Assembly: GCA_040216885.1 (NCBI GenBank)
Contig: JAVJOG010000004.1
Span: 1-64,000, forward strand
DNA length: 64,000 nt
Direction: 5' to 3'
DNA from: Parvibaculum sp040216885
GTDB taxonomy: Bacteria; Pseudomonadota; Alphaproteobacteria; Parvibaculales; Parvibaculaceae
The notes below the pieces were generated by a model. It saw nothing but the letters and a program-made list of their open reading frames with translations, made no database searches and had not been told where the DNA came from. Shown one piece after another: positions 1 through 7,665 of this stretch (positions are counted from its first letter, which is position 1; every line of letters starts with the position of its first letter). The position numbers and the translations under genes were made by a program.

Positions 1-177
1 GACGATCTGCACCGCGAGGCAGAAGCTCAGCACGGCGCCGAAGGTCCACCAGTAATTGAGGTTCCGCGGCGTCGGATAGTCGACGAAGCTGTCATTGACC
101 AGCCGCATGACCGGCAGACGGTCGTCCATCCAGCGCGAGAAGGCGTTGCCGGGCGTGTAAGTGCTTTGATGGCTCAT
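1..177 (-). CDS. petB: Cytochrome b of the bc1 complex (N-terminal part only)
   Basis: The gene runs off the left edge, so only the first 59 codons are visible. The peptide begins MSHQSTYTPG and contains RWMDDRLPV and YPTPRNLNYWWTFG, the N-terminal signature of bacterial cytochrome b. It ends in the first membrane helix (SFCLAVQIV). Cytochrome b carries the two b hemes and the quinol-oxidising and quinone-reducing sites of complex III. It lies 13 bp downstream of petA on the same strand, the usual petA-petB(-petC) operon order. No frameshift is seen in the visible part. Confidence 0.93.
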   Translation of the reverse strand, partial: MSHQSTYTPGNAFSRWMDDRLPVMRLVNDSFVDYPTPRNLNYWWTFGAVLSFCLAVQIV

Positions 178-190
178 CTTTTTATGCCCC

Positions 191-730
191 TCAGCCGATC
201 AGAATTCTGGAATCGGACACGAATTCGTAAGGCGGCACCTCGAGATTGGTCGGCGCCGGGCCTTTGCGGATACGGCCGGAGGTGTCGTAGACCGAGCCGT
301 GGCAGGGGCAGAAATAACCGTCGAACTCGCCGCGATAGGAAAGCGGCACGCAACCCAGATGCGTGCAGACGCCGATGACGACGAGCCACTTCTTCTCCAA
401 CTCGCCCGACGGACCGGGGCGCACGCGCGCCGCGTCGGTTTCCGGGTCGGGCAACGCCGCCACATCGACGCTTTCGGCCGCCTGAACTTCCGCATCCGTG
501 CGATGGCGGATGAAGACCGGCTTGCCGCGCCACTTGAACGTGCTTTCCTGGCCTTCGGGAATGTTGGAAATGTCGACTTCGATCGAGGCCAGCGCCAGAA
601 CCGAGGCATCGGGGTTCATCTGGTCGATCAGCGGCCAGATCGCATAGGCCGCGCCGACGGCGGCAAATGATCCGGTAGCTACATAGAGAAAATCGCGCCT
701 GGTCGGCTCGACCGCGTGGGTTTGTGCCAC
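191..730 (-). CDS. petA: Ubiquinol-cytochrome c reductase Rieske iron-sulfur subunit
   Basis: This 179-residue protein carries the 2Fe-2S cluster of the bc1 complex and passes electrons from ubiquinol to cytochrome c1. The cluster-binding motifs are CTHLGC (ligands Cys122 and His124) and CPCHGS (ligands Cys141 and His144), with Cys127 and Cys143 placed for the structural disulfide. The N-terminus has a twin-arginine element (TRRDFL, residues 10-15) followed by the anchoring helix, so the protein is probably Tat-exported and membrane-tethered. The start is GTG, chosen because a GGAG ribosome site sits just upstream and the length is normal. It is the promoter-proximal gene of the petA-petB operon and is divergent from trmL. 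Confidence 0.97.
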   Translation of the reverse strand: MAQTHAVEPTRRDFLYVATGSFAAVGAAYAIWPLIDQMNPDASVLALASIEVDISNIPEGQESTFKWRGKPVFIRHRTDAEVQAAESVDVAALPDPETDAARVRPGPSGELEKKWLVVIGVCTHLGCVPLSYRGEFDGYFCPCHGSVYDTSGRIRKGPAPTNLEVPPYEFVSDSRILIG

Positions 731-974
731 GGTTCAGGTCTCCTCGTTGAATAGCGGCAACGGTGTTGCACACACCCGTTGTTTCGAGCGAAAGACCGAC
801 GAATCCCCTGCTTTCGCCCCATGCGTTGCGTGGTTTTGTGGCATCCAATCGGGCCATTGTCCAGCCCCGCCGCGCCTGTGGCAGGATGACGCATCGCCGC
901 ATGTCGAATTGACGCAAAGGGCGTCGACGGGCGCCATGCCGCAGCCGCTTCACCGCCCCACGGAAAGGCATCCG

Positions 975-1442
975 ATGCGCCTTGCGCTCTTTGAACCCGA
1001 CATCCCGCAAAACGCCGGAACGCTGATCCGGCTCGGGGCCTGCCTCGGCGTCGCCGTCGACATCATCGAACCTTGCGGCTTTCGCTGGTCGGACCGCGAC
1101 CTCAAACGCGCCAGCCTCGACTATGGCGCGCTGGCCGACGTCACCCGCCACGACAGCTGGGCGCATTTCACGGCGGCGCGGCCTGCGGCGTCGCGTCTCA
1201 TTCTCCTGACGACAAAAAGCCACAATAATTTTGTGGATTTCAGATTCGCGCCCACGGACATCCTGTTGCTGGGCCGCGAAAGCGCCGGTGTGCCCGACGA
1301 GGTGCACGAGGCGGCGGACGGACGGGTGACGATCCCGATGCGGGCCGGCGCCCGTTCGCTCAATGTCGCGATCGCCGCCGCGATGGTGTTGGGCGAGGCG
1401 CTCAGGCAGACAAACGGCTTCACGGCGGATAAACAGAGGTGA
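975..1442 (+). CDS. trmL: tRNA (cytidine/uridine-2'-O-)-methyltransferase TrmL
   Basis: This is a 155-residue SPOUT-class methyltransferase that 2'-O-methylates the wobble base of tRNA-Leu isoacceptors. It has the family opening MRLALFEPDIPQNAGT, the SAM-binding knot motifs LLLGRESAGVPDEV (about residues 97-110) and RSLNVAIAAAM (about 127-137). The ATG at 975 gives the usual family length and has GGAAAGG upstream; the longer open frame starting at 747 is not needed. It is separated by only 4 bp from hemF, so the two are probably co-transcribed. Confidence 0.93.
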   Translation: MRLALFEPDIPQNAGTLIRLGACLGVAVDIIEPCGFRWSDRDLKRASLDYGALADVTRHDSWAHFTAARPAASRLILLTTKSHNNFVDFRFAPTDILLLGRESAGVPDEVHEAADGRVTIPMRAGARSLNVAIAAAMVLGEALRQTNGFTADKQR

Positions 1443-1446
1443 CCGA

Positions 1447-2361
1447 ATGACGATGCTCCAGCGAAATGTGCCCGCCATGTCCGCGACCGACGAGATCGAG
1501 AAACAGAAGGTACGCGCCGCGGCTTGGTTCCGCGAACTGCGCGACCTGATCTGCGCCGAATTCGAGAAGCTGGAAGACGAACTGACCGGCACCTTTGCCG
1601 ACCGCCCGGCCGGCCGCTTCGTGCGCACGCCCTGGACGCGCGGCGACGGCACACGAGACGAAGGCGGCGGCGAAATGTCGGTGATGACCGGCCGCGTCTT
1701 CGAGAAGGTCGGCGTCCACATCTCGACCGTGCATGGCGAATTTTCGGAAGACTTCCGCAAGCAGATGCAGGGCGCGGAGGAAGACCCGCGCTTCTGGGCA
1801 AGCGGCATTTCGCTGATCGCCCATATGCAGAACCCGCATGTGCCGGCCGTGCACATGAACACCCGCCATGTCGTGACGACGAAAGGCTGGTTCGGCGGCG
1901 GCGGCGACCTGACGCCGGTGCTCGATGTGCAGCGCCGCGACGATCATCCGGACACGGTCGATTTCCACGCCGCCATGAAACGCGCCTGCGACAGGCACGA
2001 CGCCGACTACTATCCGCGCTTCAAGAAATGGTGCGACGAATATTTCTTCCTGCCGCACCGGAACGAGCCGCGCGGCACCGGCGGCATTTTCTACGATCAC
2101 CTGAACAGCGGCGACTGGGAAAAGGACTTCGCCTTCACGCAGGACGTGGGCCGCGCCTTCCTCGAAATTTATCCCGAGCTCGTCCGCCGCCATATGAACG
2201 AGGCCTGGACCGAGGCCGAACGCGAGGAACAGCTCGTGCGGCGTGGGCGCTATGTCGAATTCAACCTGCTCTACGACCGCGGCACAACCTTCGGCCTGAA
2301 AACCGGCGGCAACGTCAACGCGATCCTGTCGTCGATGCCGCCGACGGTGAAGTGGCCCTAG
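1447..2361 (+). CDS. hemF: Oxygen-dependent coproporphyrinogen III oxidase
   Basis: HemF decarboxylates two propionates of coproporphyrinogen III, using O2, to give protoporphyrinogen IX in heme synthesis. The 304-residue protein has the family landmarks HMNTRHV (about 136-142), GWFGGGGDLTPV (about 147-158), HRNEPRGTGGIFYD and the C-terminal FNLLYDRGTTFGLKTGG. The ATG at 1447 has an AGAGGTG ribosome site overlapping the trmL stop, which suggests translational coupling. The 3' end overlaps the convergent merR gene by 4 bp. Placing a heme enzyme beside cytochrome bc1 genes fits respiratory housekeeping. Confidence 0.97.
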   Translation: MTMLQRNVPAMSATDEIEKQKVRAAAWFRELRDLICAEFEKLEDELTGTFADRPAGRFVRTPWTRGDGTRDEGGGEMSVMTGRVFEKVGVHISTVHGEFSEDFRKQMQGAEEDPRFWASGISLIAHMQNPHVPAVHMNTRHVVTTKGWFGGGGDLTPVLDVQRRDDHPDTVDFHAAMKRACDRHDADYYPRFKKWCDEYFFLPHRNEPRGTGGIFYDHLNSGDWEKDFAFTQDVGRAFLEIYPELVRRHMNEAWTEAEREEQLVRRGRYVEFNLLYDRGTTFGLKTGGNVNAILSSMPPTVKWP

Positions 2362-2798
2362 GCGCGGCGCTTCTTCGGCACCTTGGCGGGAACGGCGGCG
2401 CGGTGATGCGGCGCGACGGTTGGGCGCGTCCCCTTTGCCATCCACTCGCCATAGAAATCGACCTTCGCGTCGATCAGCGCCAGCGCCGCCGTCCAGTCGG
2501 CGATCGTCTCGCGCACACGCTCGCCATGCGCGGCGAGAAGCGCCCGCCGGTCTTTCAGCGCGGCCTTGCCCTGCCGTGTAAGCGAGGTGTATTCGCGCAA
2601 CTGAGCCACCGACATGCCGGTGCGGCGCAGCCGGTCGATCAGATCGAGCCAGGCGACGTGATGGTCGGCATAGACGCGCCGCCCGCCCGCGTCGCGCGCG
2701 ACGCCGGGGATCAGCCCCTGCTTCTCGTACCAGCGGATGGTGTCGATGCTGCGGCCTGTGCGGGCCGCGAATTCGCCGATGTGAAAATCACGCGCCAT
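2358..2798 (-). CDS. MerR-family transcriptional regulator (NmlR/AdhR-like)
   Basis: This 146-residue regulator has the MerR winged helix-turn-helix at its N-terminus (FHIGEFAARTGRSIDTIRWY), then the long dimerising helix with TGMSVAQLREY. Its C-terminal part (LLAAHGERVRETI and IDAKVDFYGEW) resembles the NmlR/AdhR branch that senses aldehydes or electrophiles. It lacks the multiple metal-binding cysteines of true metal sensors. The ATG at 2798 was chosen as the family-typical start. It lies 17 bp downstream of the NTF2-like gene and probably shares its MerR-type promoter, implying autoregulation. The real signal is unknown. Confidence 0.88.
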   Translation of the reverse strand: MARDFHIGEFAARTGRSIDTIRWYEKQGLIPGVARDAGGRRVYADHHVAWLDLIDRLRRTGMSVAQLREYTSLTRQGKAALKDRRALLAAHGERVRETIADWTAALALIDAKVDFYGEWMAKGTRPTVAPHHRAAVPAKVPKKRRA

Positions 2799-2815
2799 GG
2801 CTCGTCCCGCCCGGT

Positions 2816-3229
2816 TTACGCCGCGACTTTCGGCGGCTGCAGCGCCTCGTTCAGATGCGCCGTATCCATGTATTCCAGAAGCTCCTTGAGCTTGCCATTC
2901 TCGATGCGGCAAACCCAGCAGTAAGTATTGGCGTAGGTCTTTCCCTCCACCGTGGTGACACGGCCGCGGCACTCGACGGCGACGCGGTCGCCTTCCGCGA
3001 TGATCCCGACTAGATGGTTCACATATTGGTCGGCGAATTGCGCGAAAAGCGGATCGAGCAACTCGCGGCGAACCGCCGCCTTGCCGCTATAGGTGCCGGA
3101 CCAGGCGGTGTTGCCGATGATGGTCCATGAGAAGTCGTCGGCAAGGCTGCGAACGAAAGGCCCGCCGTCGCCCTTTTCGAGACCGGCGAAAATCTCCTCG
3201 ATCAGCTTTCTGTTTTCGGTGGCGCTCAT
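2816..3229 (-). CDS. SnoaL/NTF2-like fold protein
   Basis: This 137-residue protein has the cone-shaped NTF2-like layout: an N-terminal helix (ENRKLIEEIFAGLEKGD), then FSWTIIGNTAWSGTYSGKAAV, then strands ending CRIENGKLKELLEYMDT. Such proteins are small-molecule isomerases, hydrolases or carriers, and the substrate cannot be read from sequence. The ATG at 3229 has GGAAG eleven bases upstream and gives a normal family length. It is the first gene of a probable two-gene operon with the merR gene and is preceded by a promoter with a MerR-type dyad. It is therefore probably the regulated target. Confidence 0.8.
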   Translation of the reverse strand: MSATENRKLIEEIFAGLEKGDGGPFVRSLADDFSWTIIGNTAWSGTYSGKAAVRRELLDPLFAQFADQYVNHLVGIIAEGDRVAVECRGRVTTVEGKTYANTYCWVCRIENGKLKELLEYMDTAHLNEALQPPKVAA

Positions 3230-3269
3230 GACATTCTTCCTCATATGAAAATGCTGCCCGGACAAGGGC

Positions 3270-3422
3270 ATGAGCGGATTGAACAAGCTGGAGCGCACTC
3301 CAGCACAAGTGGTTTTTTCGGCGATGGAAAAAGGCGAGACGGCGGCGCTGGAGATGTCGGCGACGAGCGGCATCGCTGCGGCGCGGCTTTTCAAGACGCT
3401 GATCGTGAAGACGGGAGACGAG
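3270..3422 (+). pseudogene. ybaK: 5' remnant of a YbaK/ProX-type aminoacyl-tRNA deacylase gene
   Basis: An open frame from ATG 3270 reads LERTPAQVVF near its start and then GIAAARLFKTLIVKTGDE. The second string matches the conserved ARVFKTL(I/V)V core near residue 50 of YbaK-type Cys-tRNA(Pro) deacylases. Family similarity stops at about 3422 and the frame continues into unrelated sequence. The matching C-terminal end is found 650 bp downstream at 4079-4195 in the same orientation, with about 60-70 codons of the middle missing. The assignment rests on short motifs, so confidence is moderate. Confidence 0.5.
3278..3308 (-). promoter_or_regulatory. MerR-type promoter with 19-bp spacer and operator dyad
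   Basis: On the minus strand a -35 TTGTGC (3303-3308) and a -10 TTCAAT (3278-3283) are separated by exactly 19 bp. The spacer region holds the perfect dyad GCTGGAGTGCGCTCCAGC (3287-3304). An over-long 19-bp spacer with the operator between the boxes is the hallmark of MerR-activated promoters, and the GGAGT-N2-CTCC core resembles NmlR/AdhR operators. It points toward the NTF2-like gene and merR, with a leader of about 40 bases. Confidence 0.65.
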
Positions 3423-3608
3423 CAAAGTCGGCAGGAGGTTACAAAGGTTGACCGGAAAACGTATCCGAGGACAGCGCGATTACTGCCATGTTGGAGCGAG
3501 GGCACACATGGGAGGAAGGTGCAGCCGTTACAAGGTTCTCTCGGGCGTCACTCAGTAAGCAGTCAAAGCGGCTGACATAGGTAAAGGATCGGCAAGTGGA
3601 AGCAACCC

Positions 3609-3935
3609 TCACTCCGCCCATTTACCGCGGCGGTTGGCCCAATCGAGATATTCGCGTGAACCTGGCGCGGGGCGATCGACGCCCTCTGGCTTCCGTTGTG
3701 CGTCGTCCCAACTCCTTGGCAGAAAACCAATGAGCAAGCGGGCCGCAGCGAACAGCGCGGCAAGAAACAGCAAGCCCGTTAGCGCATCCGGTGAAATAAT
3801 ACCTAGCAGATAAACGAAGCCGACAAGTGCCAAGGCGCCCGCAATCACGGTAGCCCACCCTAGAAGACGCAGAATTGAAGGCAGGAACACCAGCACCAGA
3901 AGCGCGAGAATAATCCCGCCTGCGATAGTGACCAC
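3609..3935 (-). CDS. Small membrane protein of unknown function
   Basis: I do not recognise this 108-residue protein. It has two or three hydrophobic helices (IAGGIILALLVLVFLPSILR, WATVIAGALALVGFVYLLGI, ALTGLLFLAALFAAARLLI) and then a charged C-terminal tail with PRSWDDAQRKPEG and REYLDWANRRGKWAE. The GTG at 3935 was preferred because GAGGGAG lies seven bases upstream; an ATG start at 3995 would add 20 residues. It sits inside the block that separates the two ybaK remnants, so it probably arrived with that block. No partner or mobility gene is visible beside it. Confidence 0.55.
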   Translation of the reverse strand: MVTIAGGIILALLVLVFLPSILRLLGWATVIAGALALVGFVYLLGIISPDALTGLLFLAALFAAARLLIGFLPRSWDDAQRKPEGVDRPAPGSREYLDWANRRGKWAE

Positions 3936-4078
3936 GATGCTCTCCCTCGATATTTCCGGGCGCGGGCCGTCCCTGGGGACCACGCCGCGCCACATTGGGG
4001 CTACCCAAACACGTCCACCATATTGTCATTCTGCGGCTTTTTAGCCCGTCTTCGCAATAGTGCTAATTCGGCATCTAG

Positions 4079-4195
4079 CGCATCCCGACCTTCGATACCA
4101 TCCATGTGAGCGGCGGGGCCTATGGCCTCAAGCTTGAAATCGCACCCGGCAAGCTCGCGGCGGCGGCGCGCGGCAACTTCGCTGCCGTCTCCTGA
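4079..4195 (+). pseudogene. ybaK: 3' remnant of the same YbaK-type gene
   Basis: The frame directly after an in-frame TAG (4076-4078) encodes RIPTFDTIHVSGGAYGLKLE, then IAPGKLAAAARGNFAAVS and a TGA. This matches the YbaK C-terminus, where a pattern like (I/V)xVSxGxxGLxLExxPxDL is typical. There is no start codon or ribosome site, so it cannot be translated alone. Together with 3270-3422 it looks like one gene whose middle has been replaced. Confidence 0.55.
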
Positions 4196-4196
4196 C

Positions 4197-4739
4197 TTAT
4201 TCTTCTTCCGCGATCACGGCCTTGAGCGTCGGCTGCAGCGAGCCCTTCGAGGCAAAGTCCCAGTCGCCGCCATAGCGGATGTCGTCGACCATCCAGCGTC
4301 CGTTGTCCGACACGAGCACGACGCGGTCGGTCCATTGCACGGGCTCGTCCTCCGTGTCGTGCACCAGCAGCACGTCGCAGATGACGGTGGCGGTGAGCGC
4401 CTTTTCGTCGGTCTCGCACTTGCCGATCTCGTATCCCGTCGCGCCTTCGAACAGCGACGAGAAAATGTCGCCCTGCAGATAGGGCGGCTCGGAATTGCCG
4501 GTGCGCGCGGCATGGCGGCGCTCGGCCTCGGCGGCCTGCGCGAACAGGCTGTCGAGCGTCGAGGAGACGACGGGCCGCAGTTGCGTGCGGAAATCGCCTT
4601 CCGGCACGCCGCCCGACCGCTCACTCAAACGAATGTCGTAAAACTTCGCCGCCGCCTCCGCCGCCCCGCGCTCGGCCTCGCTGTCGCCACATGCGGCGAG
4701 GGGGAGAAGAAGAAGGATGGACGCAATGAGAACGCGCAT
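4197..4739 (-). CDS. Predicted lipoprotein of unknown function
   Basis: This 180-residue protein begins with a lipoprotein signal peptide (MRVLIASILLLLPLAACG). The lipobox LAAC would lead to lipidation at Cys17. The mature part has a helical start (AERGAAEAAAKFYDIRLS), then DFRTQLRPVVSSTLDSLF and a C-terminal beta section ending RWMVDDIRYGGDWDFASKG. This pattern is reminiscent of DUF3828-like periplasmic proteins. It lies 12 bp downstream of cca on the same strand, so the two may be co-transcribed. Function is unknown. Confidence 0.8.
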   Translation of the reverse strand: MRVLIASILLLLPLAACGDSEAERGAAEAAAKFYDIRLSERSGGVPEGDFRTQLRPVVSSTLDSLFAQAAEAERRHAARTGNSEPPYLQGDIFSSLFEGATGYEIGKCETDEKALTATVICDVLLVHDTEDEPVQWTDRVVLVSDNGRWMVDDIRYGGDWDFASKGSLQPTLKAVIAEEE

Positions 4740-4751
4740 GTGACCCCCTCG

Positions 4752-6017
4752 TCAGTAAACCGTTGCCTGCACCACCGCTTTCAGCCGTTCGATGATCGAG
4801 AATTCGTCCTCGATGAAGTCGCTGTCGATCCACCATTCCTCGACCTCGTCGCGCACACGGCCGATCTCGGGGCCTTCGGGAACGCCGGCGGCCTTGATCA
4901 TGTCGCCGGTCAGCGCCAGCACCGGACGCTCCCAGCTGTCGGCCATGGCGAGCAGCGCCCGCCACTGAAAGGCGTTGTGGCCGCGCCGGTCATCGGCCCA
5001 GCCGAGCGAGACGCGATCCTTGAAAAGCTCGACGCCCATCCGGTAGAGCGCGCGGCGCATTTCGCGCATCGACATGTAGCAGACGATCTTGGTCGGGTCG
5101 GTGAGCATGGCCGCGAGACGATCGCGGTCGCGGTTCGACAGGCGAAGCCGCGACGCCAGCGCCGCAACGCCCGCGGAATCGAGATCGAGCATCGAGCCGA
5201 GACGCAGAACCGGATCGGGCTCGGACCGGAACAATTGCGTCGTCTCGATCTCGACAAGCTTTTCGAAACGGTCGAGCCGCGTCGCCTCGGGCAGCACCAG
5301 CGACAGGATGCCAACGGCCGCCATCTGGCGGAAGGCGGCGGGGGCCGCTTCGGCCGATACGATCTTCAGCAATTCGTCGCGCACCCGCTCGCCGGAAAGC
5401 TGCTTCAAGCCGTCGCGCTCATCCGCACAGGCATGCATGGCCGCCGCGTCCGGGTCGCCCTTGCCGTAATGCGCATGGAAGCGGAAGAAGCGCAGGATGC
5501 GCAGGTAATCCTCGCGAATGCGCTGATGCGCATCGCCGATGAACCGGACGCGCCGGGCCGCGATGTCGGCCGCGCCGCCCAGCGGATCGTGAACCGTGCC
5601 GTCGGCGTCGCAATAAAGCGCATTGATGGTGAAGTCGCGGCGCTGCGCGTCCGTCAGCCAGTCGCCGGTGAAGGCGACATCGGCGCGGCGGCCATCGGTC
5701 GCAACGTCGACGCGCAAGGTGGTGACTTCGAAATGACGGCTCGGCGTGACGGCCATGACCGTGCCGTGGTCGATGCCGGTCGGCACGGTCTTGATGCCCT
5801 TGGCCGCGAGCAGCGCCATGACGCGCTCCGGCGTTTCGGTGGTGGCGATGTCGATGTCGGAAACCGGCTCGCCCATCAGCGCGTTGCGCACCGCGCCGCC
5901 GACCACGCGGGCACGGCCGCCGTCGGCCGCCAGCGCCGCGAGCACGGTCTTCGTGTCCGGCGCATTGAGCCATTCGGCGCGCGCAAGTTTCCCGGTCAGC
6001 TCTTTTTCGGCACTCAT
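4752..6017 (-). CDS. cca: CCA tRNA nucleotidyltransferase / poly(A) polymerase family
   Basis: This class II nucleotidyltransferase of 421 residues adds or repairs the 3' CCA end of tRNAs. The head domain has RVVGGAVRNALMG (about 37-49) and the metal-binding DID (Asp54 and Asp56). These are followed by RRDFTINALY and the ERhxxE-like helix REDYLRILRFFRFHA, which help select ATP and CTP. The longer C-terminal helical part ends with a conserved GPEIG element. It lies downstream of the NUDIX gene, and together with DUF1285 these form a gene string I know from other alphaproteobacteria. Here that string is interrupted by a toxin-antitoxin cassette. Confidence 0.95.
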   Translation of the reverse strand: MSAEKELTGKLARAEWLNAPDTKTVLAALAADGGRARVVGGAVRNALMGEPVSDIDIATTETPERVMALLAAKGIKTVPTGIDHGTVMAVTPSRHFEVTTLRVDVATDGRRADVAFTGDWLTDAQRRDFTINALYCDADGTVHDPLGGAADIAARRVRFIGDAHQRIREDYLRILRFFRFHAHYGKGDPDAAAMHACADERDGLKQLSGERVRDELLKIVSAEAAPAAFRQMAAVGILSLVLPEATRLDRFEKLVEIETTQLFRSEPDPVLRLGSMLDLDSAGVAALASRLRLSNRDRDRLAAMLTDPTKIVCYMSMREMRRALYRMGVELFKDRVSLGWADDRRGHNAFQWRALLAMADSWERPVLALTGDMIKAAGVPEGPEIGRVRDEVEEWWIDSDFIEDEFSIIERLKAVVQATVY

Positions 6018-6099
6018 CCTGTTTCACTCCGGTGAATTTTCTTCGAGCCGCCACATATAGGACGGTGGGCCGCCGCTGTCTGCCCTCGGACCCCCGTGG

Positions 6100-6765
6100 C
6101 TATTCGCCATAGAGCCGGTCATACATGTTTTTCAGCATGCCGGCCGTCGCGCCCCAGATGTAATGGCCATTATAGGGCATCGCGTAATATTCGCGCCGCC
6201 GCCCGCGCCAGACCGCGCTGTGGCGCTGGTGATTGGCCGGGTCCATCAGGAATTCAAGCGGCACCTCGAAGGCTTCCGCCACCTCATCCGGCGAAATCGT
6301 CAGGCTGAAGCCCGGCGTGACGAAGCCGACCACCGGCAGGATGCGAAAGCCCGTGCCGGTCTCATAAGCATCGAGATAGCCGGCGACATCGACATAGGAG
6401 CGGGCCAGCCCGACCTCCTCTTCCGCCTCGCGCAAGGCGGCTTCCGCCGGCGTCTCGCCGGGATCGATCTTGCCGCCCGGAAACGCCACCTGGCCCGAAT
6501 GGGTGCCGAGATGGTCGGCCCGGCGCGTCAGCAGCACATGCGGTCCATGGGAATGTTCGATGACCGGCACCAGCACGGCGGCGGCGCGCAGGGTTGGCCG
6601 CTCGTCGGGCTCGACCCAGACATTGGCGTCCGGCGGGTTGAGGTCGTGGTCGCCCCGAAGCCGCGGCACGCCCTCCGGCGCCAGCAGCGCGGTCAGGGGC
6701 GGCGGCTCCCGGTCGGTGCGGGAAAGGATGCGGGTGCGGTAGTTAGTTGACAATGAACAACTCAT
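6100..6765 (-). CDS. NUDIX hydrolase, CoA pyrophosphatase type
   Basis: This hydrolase probably cleaves CoA or acyl-CoA to 4'-phosphopantetheine and 3',5'-ADP. It has the CoA-pyrophosphatase signature LLTRRADHLGTHSGQVAFPG (about 79-98) running into the NUDIX box GGKIDPGETPAEAALREAEE (about 97-116). The total length is 221 residues. The start is uncertain: the first codons overlap the promoter of the divergent toxin-antitoxin cassette and there is no ribosome site at the ATG. The native 5' end may have been altered by insertion of that cassette. Cca follows 82 bp downstream. Confidence 0.9.
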   Translation of the reverse strand: MSCSLSTNYRTRILSRTDREPPPLTALLAPEGVPRLRGDHDLNPPDANVWVEPDERPTLRAAAVLVPVIEHSHGPHVLLTRRADHLGTHSGQVAFPGGKIDPGETPAEAALREAEEEVGLARSYVDVAGYLDAYETGTGFRILPVVGFVTPGFSLTISPDEVAEAFEVPLEFLMDPANHQRHSAVWRGRRREYYAMPYNGHYIWGATAGMLKNMYDRLYGE

Positions 6766-6777
6766 GTGACATATAAT
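6745..6777 (+). promoter_or_regulatory. Promoter and operator-like dyad of the toxin-antitoxin cassette
   Basis: A consensus -35 TTGACA (6747-6752) and -10 TATAAT (6772-6777) stand 19 bp apart, upstream of the antitoxin gene. A dyad AGTTG-N8-CAACT (6745-6762) overlaps the -35 box and could be bound by the AbrB-type antitoxin. The stretch is clearly A+T-richer than its surroundings. The wide spacer makes the exact -35 choice uncertain. Confidence 0.55.
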
Positions 6778-6824
6778 TTATTCAATGGCTCTTTGAACAA
6801 ATCTCTCCAGCAAGGAGATCGGCG

Positions 6825-7289
6825 ATGACAGAAGCTAGCATGGATAGAATGGCGGCAATCACGAAGGGGCTTCCGACCAAATCCGCGAAAATTCGCGCGC
6901 TCGGTTCCGCCGGATTCAAGCGCACCGAAATCGCCCGGTTTTTGAACATCAGGTATCAGCATGTTCGAAACGTCGAGGTTCAGGCGTCGACGAAAGACGA
7001 GACTCCGCCTCAATCGACTCATGTCGAAGTCGGCGCTGGCGGACGCGTTGTGATTCCCGCGTCCATCAGAGAGGCGATGGGCATAAGGGAGGGCGACAGG
7101 CTCGTCGCGCGCTTCGCAGACGGCGAACTCAAGCTGATGACAAAGCAACTCGCTTTGCAGCGCGCGCAGGAAGCCGTCCGCGCGTTTGTTCCGTCCGGTG
7201 TGAGTCTGGCCGACGAACTGATCGCCGACCGCCGCCGCGAAGCGGCAGAGGAAATGACGGACACGCGAACGGCGCGCAAGAATGGCTGA
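6825..7289 (+). CDS. AbrB/MazE-type antitoxin
   Basis: This 154-residue protein has two parts. The N-terminal 50 residues look like a helix-turn-helix (AKIRALGSAGFKRTEIARFL and NIRYQHVRNVE). The centre has the AbrB/SpoVT swapped-hairpin motif VGAGGRVVIPASIREAMGI followed by REGDRLVARFADGELKL. The charged C-terminal tail (SLADELIADRRREAAEEMT) probably wraps the toxin. An AAGGAG site eight bases upstream supports ATG 6825. It overlaps the PIN gene by 8 bp, the usual antitoxin-first arrangement, and is expected to repress its own promoter. Confidence 0.85.
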   Translation: MTEASMDRMAAITKGLPTKSAKIRALGSAGFKRTEIARFLNIRYQHVRNVEVQASTKDETPPQSTHVEVGAGGRVVIPASIREAMGIREGDRLVARFADGELKLMTKQLALQRAQEAVRAFVPSGVSLADELIADRRREAAEEMTDTRTARKNG

Positions 7290-7665
7290 GGTCGTTCTGG
7301 ACGCCTCCGCGCTACTTGTTTCAATCTTGCAAGAGCCCGGACACGAGAAAATCGCGCCGCTTCTCGACCGCGCCAGAATGTCGAGCGTCAACCTTGCCGA
7401 AGTCGTGACCAAACTCACCGCATACGGACTCTCGGTCGATGCGGTGCTCGATCTGGTCGACAATATGGAAATGCAAATTGAACCGCTCGACAAGACACGC
7501 GCCATCGCAACGGGTTTACTGACAAACAAGACGTCCAAGGCCGGGCTTTCACTCGGCGACCGCGCCTGCCTGTCGCTTGCCGGAGAACTGGGGCTAACAG
7601 CCGTAACCGCCGACAAGGCGTGGACCAAGGTCGATATCGGCGTCGAGGTGCTGACGATCCGCTGA
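7282..7665 (+). CDS. PIN-domain toxin (VapC-like ribonuclease)
   Basis: This 127-residue PIN protein is probably a Mg2+-dependent RNase whose activity is held in check by the upstream AbrB-type protein. The acidic cluster is visible: Asp in VVLDASALL near residue 7, Glu in NLAEVVTKL near 40, Asp in LGDRACLSLA and Asp in VTADKAW near the end. It overlaps the antitoxin by 8 bp and stops 7 bp before the DUF1285 stop codon. It lies in opposite orientation to the DUF1285-NUDIX-cca string. The RNA target is unknown. Confidence 0.87.
   Translation: MAEVVLDASALLVSILQEPGHEKIAPLLDRARMSSVNLAEVVTKLTAYGLSVDAVLDLVDNMEMQIEPLDKTRAIATGLLTNKTSKAGLSLGDRACLSLAGELGLTAVTADKAWTKVDIGVEVLTIR

Noticed and set aside
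1219..1235. CCACAA/TTGTGG dyad
   Set aside because: It lies inside the trmL coding frame with no T run or gene boundary, so it is probably chance.
174..1862. A 562-codon open frame on the minus strand across petA, trmL and hemF
   Set aside because: It is an antisense shadow in high-GC DNA; petA, trmL and hemF have clear families and motifs there. The same holds for long shadow frames at 4122-6035, 9480-10835, 13171-15312 and 55297-57639.
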